From DASRJW01 sp964567755 (GTDB lineage Bacteria > Krumholzibacteriota > Krumholzibacteriia > G020349025), in assembly GCA_964567755.1 (NCBI GenBank), contig CAZMNW010000007.1:5199-69198 (forward strand): DNA of 64,000 nt, read 5' to 3'. Made by a program: the position numbers and the translations under genes. The notes under the pieces are model-generated. The model had not been told where the DNA came from. It was given only the letters and a program-made list of their open reading frames with translations, and did not search any database. Positions 45,080 to 52,849 of the stretch are shown here, piece after piece. The number at the start of each line of letters is the position of its first letter. Positions within the stretch are counted from its first letter, which is position 1.

Positions 45080-46417
45080 TTGGGAATCGACTCGACCACA
45101 CTCGGCATCCTCGTCACCCTCGGGCCCGCCGCCGCATTCGGCGTCACGCGCGAAGTGCGCCGGCGCCGTGCCGCCCGGGCCGCGCTGGACCGGGCTTCCG
45201 CCCTCGGTCTCGACCAGCCCATGTCGCTGCATCCGGCCATCGACCCGAGTCGATGCATCGGTTGCGGCAGCTGCGTCGACGCCTGCCCGGAGGACGGCGT
45301 GCTGCAGCTCGTCGATGGCCGCGCGCGCCTGGTCAACGCGACGCATTGCATCGGTCACGGCCTCTGCAAGGCGGCGTGCTGTAACGACGCCATCGAGCTG
45401 GTCTTCGGCACCGAGAAACGCGGCATCCAGCTCCCGGAGGTCGGTGGTGACTACCAATCGAACGTCCCGGGCTTGTACATCGTGGGCGAGCTGGGCGGCA
45501 TGGGACTCATCCGCAACGCCATGTCCCAAGGCCTGCAAGCGGTGGCGAACTTGAGTCGTGAGCCGTTTTCCGCGTCTCGGTCGCAGAGCATCGACGTCGC
45601 CATCATCGGCGCCGGTCCGGCAGGAATTGCCGCCGCTCTCGCCTGCCGCGAACGCGGTCTTTCGCACCTGATTCTCGATCAGGATGGCCTCGGGGGCAGC
45701 GTCAATCACTATCCCCGGCGCAAGTTGGTCATGACCGCGCCCGTCGAGCTTCCCATTGTCGGCCGGTTCCATTACCGCGAAATCGGCAAGGAGCAGCTGC
45801 TCGAGACCTGGCAGCGCATCGTGCGTCAGGCCCGCTTGGAAGTGCGGGCACCTTGGCGCGTCACCGACGTGCGGCGCGAAAGCAACGGTTTCCGCCTCGT
45901 CGGCACGCAGGATGAGGTGCGCGCTCAGCGCGTCGTGCTCGCCATCGGTCGCCGCGGATCGCCGCGCAAGCTCGGTGTGCCTGGCGAGGACTCGCCCAAA
46001 GTCGCGTATCGACTGCTCGAGCCCGAGCCATTCGCGGGGTTGCAGGTCCTGGTCGTCGGCGGTGGCAACAGTGCCGTCGAGATCGCGCTCGCGCTCGCCG
46101 ACGCCGGGGCGAACATCACTCTATCGTACCGCGGCACGGCGTTCGGGCGCGTCGCGCCCGAGAACCTGGCTCGGCTGCAACAAGTCGGCGCCCCGCGGCT
46201 CTGCGTGTTGCTCGAGTCCGAGGTCCAGCGCATCGAAGCGGACGCAGTCATCATGCGCACCAGCGCTGGCGACAGCCGCATCGCCAACGATCAGGTATTT
46301 GCCGCCATCGGCGGCGAACTGCCGACGCAGTTTCTCGACAGGATCGGCGTCGCCATGAGCTGGCACCATGGAGCTTCGCGACGGAAGCATCCCCAGCATG
46401 CGGACCGGCAGCCATGA
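45080..46417 (+). CDS. Ferredoxin-fused FAD/NAD(P) oxidoreductase, membrane-anchored
   Basis: From a TTG at 45080 (GAGAGAGG upstream) the 445-residue protein starts with a short hydrophobic segment (about 6-22) and an Arg-rich stop-transfer stretch, which would hold it on the cytoplasmic face. A ferredoxin domain follows: C59, C62, C65, C69 form a standard [4Fe-4S] site; the second site has C90, H93, C96 and C100, with His in place of one Cys. Then come a thioredoxin-reductase-like FAD domain (IIGAGPAGIAAALACRERG, about 172) and an NAD(P)-binding Rossmann motif (VVVGGGNSAVEIALALADAG, about 320). No CxxC redox disulfide is visible, so it is not a thioredoxin reductase proper. It would feed electrons from NAD(P)H into the next gene's membrane protein. 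Its stop overlaps that gene (ATGA). Confidence 0.88.
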   Translation: MGIDSTTLGILVTLGPAAAFGVTREVRRRRAARAALDRASALGLDQPMSLHPAIDPSRCIGCGSCVDACPEDGVLQLVDGRARLVNATHCIGHGLCKAACCNDAIELVFGTEKRGIQLPEVGGDYQSNVPGLYIVGELGGMGLIRNAMSQGLQAVANLSREPFSASRSQSIDVAIIGAGPAGIAAALACRERGLSHLILDQDGLGGSVNHYPRRKLVMTAPVELPIVGRFHYREIGKEQLLETWQRIVRQARLEVRAPWRVTDVRRESNGFRLVGTQDEVRAQRVVLAIGRRGSPRKLGVPGEDSPKVAYRLLEPEPFAGLQVLVVGGGNSAVEIALALADAGANITLSYRGTAFGRVAPENLARLQQVGAPRLCVLLESEVQRIEADAVIMRTSAGDSRIANDQVFAAIGGELPTQFLDRIGVAMSWHHGASRRKHPQHADRQP

Positions 46418-47340
46418 ACACCCTCGAGGCCTCGCATCCGGTCCAACCTCAGGCAACGTTCCGGCCTCGGCCTCGAAGCGAATCAAGTCACCTTGGCCAC
46501 GGCCCATTGATCACGATCCTTTTCGCCGTCGCAGGATGCCTGCTCCTGGCCTTCCTCGGCGCTCCGTACTACCGACTCGAGCTCGCCGATCGACTGCACC
46601 ATCCGCTGCATCCGAACCTCAAGCCCAATGGGCCGGTGGGACTGCTCTACGGTTATGGAGGGACCTTCCTGCTGCTGCTGCTGGTGGCGTACTCGGCGCG
46701 CAAGCGCTGGCGTGTCCTGGCTGGGCTCGGACGACTGAACCGCTGGCTGAACGTGCACATCTTCTGCGGCATCGTCGGACCGACGTTGATCACGCTGCAT
46801 TCCGGGTTCCGCATCCATGGGCTCATCGCCATCGGCTATTGGTCAATGATCGGGGTGATGGCGAGCGGCTTTGTTGGCTATTACCTCTATCGCCAGATCC
46901 CGCGCGCGTTGTCGGGCGCCGCGCTCGCAGCCGAATCGCTGCGCGGCGAAATCGATGCCCTGGATTTGGAGCTCACCCAACGCTATGGCATGACCCCGGC
47001 CGAACTGGCGACCTTACGGCAATTGGCGGGTGTCGACCGCGCCGCACGCTCGCAGCCGCTGGCGAGCTTGATGTACTTCCTGCGTCAGGACGTCGTGTTC
47101 GCCCTCGGCGCGCGGAGCGCCGGTGCGCCGCGCGGCCGCGATCGCAGCCAAACACGTGCCCTGCGTGAGCTTATGACACGACGCGTCCGCATCGAGCGGC
47201 GGCGCGCATTCCTGCGCCAGGCCGAAAGTCTGTTCGGCTACTGGCATTCCATCCACAAACCCTTCGCCATCTTGCTCTACGTCATGATGGCCGTGCACAT
47301 CGGTGTCGCCATCTGGCTCGGGTATGCCTGGGCTTGGTGA
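46414..47340 (+). CDS. Predicted b-type cytochrome membrane protein
   Basis: The 308-residue protein has about five hydrophobic helices: 31-51, 76-94, 113-131, 139-158 and 283-304. Histidines lie in or at the ends of these helices (H115, H129, H135 and H278, H281, H295), a pattern suited to two b-hemes, as in ferric-reductase-like or cytochrome b561-like proteins. A soluble, partly charged loop of about 115 residues separates the last helix. I do not recognise a named family. Its start overlaps the stop of the flavoprotein gene, and the 20-heme cytochrome follows, so it probably passes electrons from the cytoplasm or quinone pool to the periplasm. Confidence 0.75.
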   Translation: MNTLEASHPVQPQATFRPRPRSESSHLGHGPLITILFAVAGCLLLAFLGAPYYRLELADRLHHPLHPNLKPNGPVGLLYGYGGTFLLLLLVAYSARKRWRVLAGLGRLNRWLNVHIFCGIVGPTLITLHSGFRIHGLIAIGYWSMIGVMASGFVGYYLYRQIPRALSGAALAAESLRGEIDALDLELTQRYGMTPAELATLRQLAGVDRAARSQPLASLMYFLRQDVVFALGARSAGAPRGRDRSQTRALRELMTRRVRIERRRAFLRQAESLFGYWHSIHKPFAILLYVMMAVHIGVAIWLGYAWAW

Positions 47341-47362
47341 CAAAGCCGCGGCTGGAGCCTGG

Positions 47363-49135
47363 ATGGAACGTGGGGCGAAATGGGGTCTGGCGATGCTCGC
47401 AGCTGCATCGATCGTGATGCCGGTCACCGCGCGGGGGCAATTCTCGCCGGGCAAGCTGTCGCGCGCTCATGCCGCGCTCGAGGGCACGACGCAGTGCTTC
47501 AAGTGCCACGAACCACGACGTGCCACGACGGCCGAGCGCTGCTTGGATTGCCATGGCCCGCTGGCGACTCGGATCGCGGCAGGAACGGGCTTCCACTCCA
47601 CATTGGAGACGAAGGAGCGTCAACTCTGCGGCCGCTGTCACCCGGAACATGGCGGCGAAACCGCGAAGCTGATCGCATGGCCCGGCGGTCGCGACGCGTT
47701 CGACCATCGGCGCAGCGGATGGGAATTGGATGGCGCGCACGCCAGGCTGCGCTGCGACGACTGCCACAAGCCGGATCTCGTGCGCGACGAAGACGTACGC
47801 ACCTCGGCGAGCCTGGCGCTCGCGCGCACCCATCTCGGCCTGTCGCGGCGTTGTGCTGCATGCCATCGCGACCCGCATGCGGGGCAGTTCGACGCCACGG
47901 TGGAGAAGAACGATTGCGCTGCCTGCCATTCGAGCAGCGGATGGAAAAAACTTCGCTTCGACCATGCGGTGTCGCGATTCCCGCTCGACGGCAAACACGC
48001 GGCGCTCACCTGCGCGCGCTGCCATCCCAGCCAAGACCCGAGCGGCGCCAAGGTCGCGAGCAACACGCCGGGTGCCTTGGTGCGCTACAGACCGCTCGGG
48101 CTGGAGTGCTCGAGCTGCCACACCGACCCGCACCAGAACCGATTTGGCCCTGATTGTCGCGGCTGCCATTCGGCACGCGATTGGAAGCAGCTTCGGCTCA
48201 CGAGCTTCGCGCACGACCGAACGCGCTTCGCTCTCACCGGTCGCCATGTTTCGCTCGCATGCGAGCGATGTCACTGGTCGAAGGACGCCGCAGGCAAGAA
48301 AGTCGCACCCACGACGCCCGGCGCCACGGTGCATTGGAAGCCCATTCCTTTCCAAGCCTGCACCTCCTGCCATACGGACCCGCACAAAGCTCGCTTCGGC
48401 GGCGACTGCGCCCGCTGTCACAGCGCCGGCGGTTGGAAAACCCTCGTCGCCGGTTCCTTCGACCATGATCAGACTCGCTACCCGTTGCGCGGCCGCCATC
48501 AGAACCTCGCTTGCGACAAGTGTCATCGCACGGCGGGGCAGGCTCTCGCCTTCGCCCACTGCACCGATTGCCATGCGGATGCGCACCGTGGCCAGCTGCT
48601 CGATCGCGCCGATGGCGGCGCCTGCGAATCGTGTCACGACGTCGGCGGTTTCAAGCCGGCACGATTCGGTCCCGAGGAGCATGCGAAATCCCGCTTTGCG
48701 CTCGCCGACGCCCACCGTGCCGTCGCTTGCCTCGCTTGCCACCGGCGCATGGACACCATCCCCGGATCGGCAAAACCCGCTGCGACGACCGGGCTGCAAG
48801 TCACGGCCGCGAGCGATATCCGCCTGCGCTTCCAAGACCGAAGCTGCGCGGGGTGCCATCCGGATCCACATGCCGGCCAGTTCGCGCGGGATGGAAGCGT
48901 CGATTGTGCGCGTTGCCACGGTGCCAAGTCATGGCGCATCGCGCGATTCGACCACGACGCGACACGTTTCCGTCTCGACGGCGCCCATGCACGCACGCGC
49001 TGCGCCGCGTGCCACCCCGCTGAAACGAAGGGCGGTCGTGGCGTCGTTCGCTACCGTCCGCTCGATGTTGCATGTCGCGCCTGCCATGCGGACAAGGTGC
49101 CGATGGCGGGCGGGAGCAGCCAGGAACGGAAGTGA
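47363..49135 (+). CDS. Exported 20-heme c-type cytochrome (cytochrome c3/c7-like repeats)
   Basis: ATG 47363 (GGAG upstream) gives a 590-residue precursor with a signal peptide (MERGAKWGLAMLAAASIVMP). I count twenty CxxCH heme-binding motifs. Many lie in a repeated unit with the form FDH-x-x-x-(S/T)-R-F-x-L-x-G-x-H then CxxCH (for example near residues 115-145, 195-225, 285-310 and 365-390), in which the extra His residues can serve as distal ligands. The length and dense heme packing suggest a nanowire-like periplasmic carrier. It lies 22 bases after the membrane cytochrome gene. No catalytic site for a small-molecule reductase is evident, so electron transport is the likely job. Confidence 0.92.
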   Translation: MERGAKWGLAMLAAASIVMPVTARGQFSPGKLSRAHAALEGTTQCFKCHEPRRATTAERCLDCHGPLATRIAAGTGFHSTLETKERQLCGRCHPEHGGETAKLIAWPGGRDAFDHRRSGWELDGAHARLRCDDCHKPDLVRDEDVRTSASLALARTHLGLSRRCAACHRDPHAGQFDATVEKNDCAACHSSSGWKKLRFDHAVSRFPLDGKHAALTCARCHPSQDPSGAKVASNTPGALVRYRPLGLECSSCHTDPHQNRFGPDCRGCHSARDWKQLRLTSFAHDRTRFALTGRHVSLACERCHWSKDAAGKKVAPTTPGATVHWKPIPFQACTSCHTDPHKARFGGDCARCHSAGGWKTLVAGSFDHDQTRYPLRGRHQNLACDKCHRTAGQALAFAHCTDCHADAHRGQLLDRADGGACESCHDVGGFKPARFGPEEHAKSRFALADAHRAVACLACHRRMDTIPGSAKPAATTGLQVTAASDIRLRFQDRSCAGCHPDPHAGQFARDGSVDCARCHGAKSWRIARFDHDATRFRLDGAHARTRCAACHPAETKGGRGVVRYRPLDVACRACHADKVPMAGGSSQERK

Positions 49136-49140
49136 GGCCA

Positions 49141-50238
49141 ATGCTGCATAACCACCGAAGGCCCATTCGCTCATCGCAGCGAGCGCTGTGGTCGGCCGCA
49201 ATCGCGGGGCTCGTTGCTGGGCTTTTCTGGCAGGCGCGTGCCACGCAGCAGGACGCGCCGCCGAGCGCACCGCCGGCGGTCGCGAGCCCGCACGGTGAAC
49301 TCAAGGTCGCCTGCGAACAGTGCCACACGGCCACGAGCTGGACCGTCGTGCGCAGCCCGTCGCTCTTCGATCACGGCACCACGGGCTTTCCTCTCCAGGG
49401 CCGGCACCGCGATGCCGAGTGCCGGGAGTGCCACGCCTCGCTCGAGTTCCACCGAGTCGCCACGAGCTGCGCCGACTGCCATCGTGACGTGCACGAAAGC
49501 AGATACGGAGCGCGCTGCCAGGACTGTCACGGGCAGCAGAGCTGGGTGGGTCGTGCCGATGCCGTGCGCCAGCATGCGGCGGTGGGATTCCCGCTCCGCG
49601 GCGTGCACTCGTTGCTCGAATGCACGCGCTGCCACGCAACGCCGGGCGAGGCGAGCGTGGCCAAATTGTCCAACGACTGCGTCTCGTGCCATGCCGATGA
49701 CTACGCGGCGACGCAGGCACCGAACCACGGCGCAGCCGGTTACCCGACGCGCTGCGACGAGTGCCACGATGCGGCGCGCGCCACCTGGACGGGCGCCGGA
49801 TTCGACCACGCCACCACCGGATTCGCGCTCGCCGGCGCCCATCGCACTCTCGAATGCACGCGTTGCCACGCGAGCGGCACCGGGTTCGGCGGTTTGTCGG
49901 CGACATGCGTCGTCTGTCACCGGGACGATTACGACGCCACCGCGAACCCGAATCACGTGGCCGCTGACTTCGGCACCGATTGCGCCGGGTGCCATTCCTC
50001 GAACGCCTGGCGCCCGGCCACGTTCGACCACGACAGGTTTTTCCGCATCAACTCGGGCCGGCACGCTGGGCTGTGGCCGAACTGCGCCATTTGTCACCCG
50101 AGTCCCTCGAGCTATGCGGAGTTCACTTGCTTGCAGTGTCACGAGCATAACCAAACCGAGACCGGCGACAAGCACCGCGAGGTCTCGGGTTACCGCTATG
50201 AAAGTGCGGCTTGCTATGAATGTCATCGCGGCGTGTAG
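49141..50238 (+). CDS. Exported 13-heme c-type cytochrome
   Basis: Starting at ATG 49141, five bases after the 20-heme gene, the 365-residue protein has a signal or anchor segment (about 20-34) and thirteen CxxCH motifs. It uses the same unit as its neighbour (FDHATTGFALAGAHRTLECTRCH and similar), showing common origin by duplication. The C-terminal third is less regular, with HEHNQTETGDKHREVSGY between the last two motifs. It may sit inside or beside the outer-membrane barrel encoded next, whose start lies within its last codons. This overlap implies coupled synthesis of cytochrome and barrel. Confidence 0.92.
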   Translation: MLHNHRRPIRSSQRALWSAAIAGLVAGLFWQARATQQDAPPSAPPAVASPHGELKVACEQCHTATSWTVVRSPSLFDHGTTGFPLQGRHRDAECRECHASLEFHRVATSCADCHRDVHESRYGARCQDCHGQQSWVGRADAVRQHAAVGFPLRGVHSLLECTRCHATPGEASVAKLSNDCVSCHADDYAATQAPNHGAAGYPTRCDECHDAARATWTGAGFDHATTGFALAGAHRTLECTRCHASGTGFGGLSATCVVCHRDDYDATANPNHVAADFGTDCAGCHSSNAWRPATFDHDRFFRINSGRHAGLWPNCAICHPSPSSYAEFTCLQCHEHNQTETGDKHREVSGYRYESAACYECHRGV

Positions 50239-51769
50239 AACCTTTGGCGTTGCGGCGATGTCGCTGGGCACGGCGCTGTTCCTGACCGCGCGACCGGTGG
50301 CGGCGGCCTCCGCGCGCATCCAGTACATTTCCTCTTCCAACGTCTACCTCGACGCGGGCAGCGCTGCGGGGCTCGTCGAAGGCGCGGTCGTGCGCGTCGA
50401 ACGCGATGGCAAGGTCATCGCGGAGCTCGTCGTCGAGTTCGTGGCGCAGAATTCGGCGTCGTGCCGCGTGCAATCCGGCACCGAACCCTTGAAGCCGAAC
50501 GACAGCGTGACCTTCACACCGGCAACGGTCGCTGGCTCCCCGAGCCCTGCGCCCGCGCCCGGCGGATCCGGTGCCCGCTCGTCATCGCTGCGCGGTCGCT
50601 TCGGCGTTCTGATGTTGCGAACCTCCGATGCCTCCGGTCATCTCGACAATCCCGTGCTGGTGGGCGACGTCACGTGGCGCGGGAGCCGGCGGAATCAGCT
50701 CGATCTGCGTTTTCGCGGCGACCATCCACGACGACAAACGCACCTTGCATCCACCACGCTGGAGGAGGACGAATCACGCATCTACGAAGCCTCGATCCGT
50801 TACCGCAGCACCGAGTCGCGCCTCGAGATCGAGGCTGGACGGCTCTTGCCCGAACGCCTGGAGCTCCTCGGAGCCATGGATGGAGGCGGGTTGCACTGGC
50901 GGCCGCACGCGGCATTGCGCTTCGGGGTCGCCGGTGGCGGCGGCACCGATTATGTTTCGACCCCCTTCGTGACCGGCGGCTACAAGCTGGGAGGGTTTGT
51001 CGAAGCGGGTCGTGGTGGTCGCTGGCGCGCACTGGCCGCATTTGGACACGTCGAGGATCCCGACATCACCCGCCGCCAGTACGTGCAGTTGCGCGGCGAT
51101 GCCAACATCCGGGGTAAGATGCGCCTGTTCGAGAATCTCGAGATCGATTTGTCCCCGGCGTGGAAGCTCGACCTCGGCGCTCCGGGCGCCGAGCTCACCA
51201 CGTTCTCCCTCGGGATGCAGGTGGAGCCTCACCCCCGGCTCGACGTTTCGCTGGGATACGAAACGCGCCGGCCGCTGTTGCAGCCGGAACAACGCGCGCT
51301 TCCTGCGCCCATCGCGCGCGATCTCCAGCACGGCGTGCGCGCCGCCGCACGAGTCGCACTGACGCGCCAGTGGTCCTTGCGCCTCGGCGGCGACACTCGT
51401 CTGCAAACGGGAGACGACGCGAGAGCCCACTCGCTCGATGCGTATCTGCGGGGGTCGCGGGTCGGACCGCTCGATCTGTCCATGCATACATCGTTCTACG
51501 ACATGGAACAGACGCAAGGCGAGATTACGGACGCCAGCTTGTCGTGGCCGATCACCGCCGGGTTCCGCTGCGAGGTCGCAGGCGGCGACTTCCACTCGCG
51601 CAACAACACGGAGCTCGCCGGGGGTGCGGAGCCCGAGAGTCGCTGGAGCTGGCTGCGCACCGGCGCCAATTTCGCCACGACGTGGGGGTTGTGGCTGAGC
51701 GCGAGCGGCGAGTGGCGCACTGGCGACCAAGGCAGCGAGCTCATGGTCGAGGCGATGCAGCAGTTCTGA
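50198..51769 (+). CDS. Predicted outer-membrane beta-barrel protein of the cytochrome cluster
   Basis: Starting at ATG 50198 (or 50216) inside the end of the cytochrome gene, the 523-residue precursor has a signal peptide cut near ARPVAAAS-A. An N-terminal small beta domain (about 42-105, IQYISSSNVYLDAGSAAGLV) resembles the SH3-like fold in envelope proteins. After a Pro/Gly-rich linker (about 110-125), some 390 residues show alternating hydrophobic and polar strands with aromatic ends (LDLRFRGD, YEASIRYRS, RLEIEAGRLLP, YKLGGFVEAG, RLDVSLGYETR) and end in Phe, as in porins. It has no sequence motif of MtrB, so it is assigned to the barrel role by strand pattern and position only. Confidence 0.75.
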   Translation: MKVRLAMNVIAACRTFGVAAMSLGTALFLTARPVAAASARIQYISSSNVYLDAGSAAGLVEGAVVRVERDGKVIAELVVEFVAQNSASCRVQSGTEPLKPNDSVTFTPATVAGSPSPAPAPGGSGARSSSLRGRFGVLMLRTSDASGHLDNPVLVGDVTWRGSRRNQLDLRFRGDHPRRQTHLASTTLEEDESRIYEASIRYRSTESRLEIEAGRLLPERLELLGAMDGGGLHWRPHAALRFGVAGGGGTDYVSTPFVTGGYKLGGFVEAGRGGRWRALAAFGHVEDPDITRRQYVQLRGDANIRGKMRLFENLEIDLSPAWKLDLGAPGAELTTFSLGMQVEPHPRLDVSLGYETRRPLLQPEQRALPAPIARDLQHGVRAAARVALTRQWSLRLGGDTRLQTGDDARAHSLDAYLRGSRVGPLDLSMHTSFYDMEQTQGEITDASLSWPITAGFRCEVAGGDFHSRNNTELAGGAEPESRWSWLRTGANFATTWGLWLSASGEWRTGDQGSELMVEAMQQF

Positions 51770-51803
51770 AGAGCGACAAAGTCCCGGCGGCTGCAACCCG
51801 CGC

Positions 51804-52529
51804 TCAGTCGCGGAAGCGGTGCTTGACCTGTCCCCAGCTGCTGGGGCGCAGGTTCGTGCGTCGAGTGAACTCGACGACGAGGACGGGTCGGTGCGATGTT
51901 GTGGGATGCTCGCGCGCATCGAAGCGGCGTGCCGTCCCCGCCAAGTCTTCTTCCCCGTGCAAGAGCCAGCCGAAATCGGATGCGGGCTCATCCAGCCAGA
52001 TTTGCACGTCCGCTGCCATCCTGGCGCTCGAACAGCCGTAAGAACCGAGGGTGCTCACCACGAACACGGCACTGGCAGTGGTGCTGAAGTCTCCCCCGAC
52101 CTGGGCCCACAGGGAATCGGGAAAGAAGCGATGCATCCAGGTGGCGTCACCCGGTGTGGCCTGTGCACCGCCGCCGCCGGCGGACACCGAGGTGCCTTCG
52201 CCCCAGCTCGCGCGCAGGCGGCGCACGAAGATCGACTGTGCGGCGAGCGTGTCCGGTGAGTTCGACAGGAACATGCGCAACTCGGCGCGGTCGATGCGAG
52301 CTCCGGCCGGCAGTGCAGAAGCGGCGTCGAAGGCCACGAGCGCTCGCCGCGTGTTGCGGCTGCTGTTGTCGCCCACGAACAGCGTTGGACCCGCACCGCT
52401 CGCGATTGCGCCGCCTACGTCCTCGAATAAAGTCGCGTCGCGCACGGCCTGCAGAACGATCGTGTCCGCGTGGACGGGAGCGATCACCAACCAACCCAGC
52501 GCGACCGCGATGTTCGTGCCTCGCATCAT
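51804..52529 (-). CDS. Secreted DNRLRE-domain protein
   Basis: The start at 52529 (GGAG eight bases upstream) gives 241 residues with a signal peptide (MMRGTNIAVALGWLVIAPVH, cleavage near HA-DT). The mature part is one DNRLRE domain: TIVLQAVRDATLFEDVGG, then VGDNSSRNTRRALVAFD and the closing HRPVLVVEFTRR. Such domains are beta-sandwiches found in secreted carbohydrate-active or surface proteins, usually as a binding module; a protein made only of this module may be a binding or coat component. It is convergent with the barrel gene, so it belongs to a different unit. Confidence 0.85.
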   Translation of the reverse strand: MMRGTNIAVALGWLVIAPVHADTIVLQAVRDATLFEDVGGAIASGAGPTLFVGDNSSRNTRRALVAFDAASALPAGARIDRAELRMFLSNSPDTLAAQSIFVRRLRASWGEGTSVSAGGGGAQATPGDATWMHRFFPDSLWAQVGGDFSTTASAVFVVSTLGSYGCSSARMAADVQIWLDEPASDFGWLLHGEEDLAGTARRFDAREHPTTSHRPVLVVEFTRRTNLRPSSWGQVKHRFRD

Positions 52530-52849
52530 GCCGTCATCTCCAGAACGGCCCACGCCTGATTCGGACCACGCTCGATTCTACACGCGCTGCGCCTGCAGCG
52601 CCGGTGATCCCGGCCGCACCGCCAGTGAATTTCCGGCGGGCCTGGCCTCGGATTTCCCCTTGTCATGCGACGGCTCCGCAGTGGATCCTCCAGGAGCGGG
52701 ACGGACTCCGTTCCGGTAGCAGCGCTGTCGAGCTCGCCACGCCAGCCTCTTCCCGCGCGTCTTTCCCGGCGCTCACTCAAAACACTGCGCGCGTGGGCGC
52801 GCGATCATGACATGCCGCTTGCGGCGTGCTCGAGGAGGTTCTTGCCGCG
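52530..52849. other. Divergent intergenic region (DNRLRE gene / pepF)
   Basis: About 320 bases with no convincing gene. A GC hairpin with 6-bp arms (CGCGCG at 52788-52793 and 52798-52803, loop TGGG) lies 46 bases upstream of the pepF ATG, in its expected leader. GAGGAGG at about 52830-52837 lies somewhat far from the ATG. Promoters for both flanking genes should be here. Confidence 0.45.

Noticed and set aside
45080..46417. Annotation of the flavoprotein as thioredoxin reductase
   Set aside because: The FAD and NAD(P) motifs fit, but the redox-active CxxC is missing and a ferredoxin domain is fused at the N-terminus.
49214..50197. Long upstream extension of the barrel frame inside the 13-heme cytochrome gene
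   Set aside because: The extension is a shadow frame of the cytochrome gene; the signal peptide starting at 50198 marks the real start.
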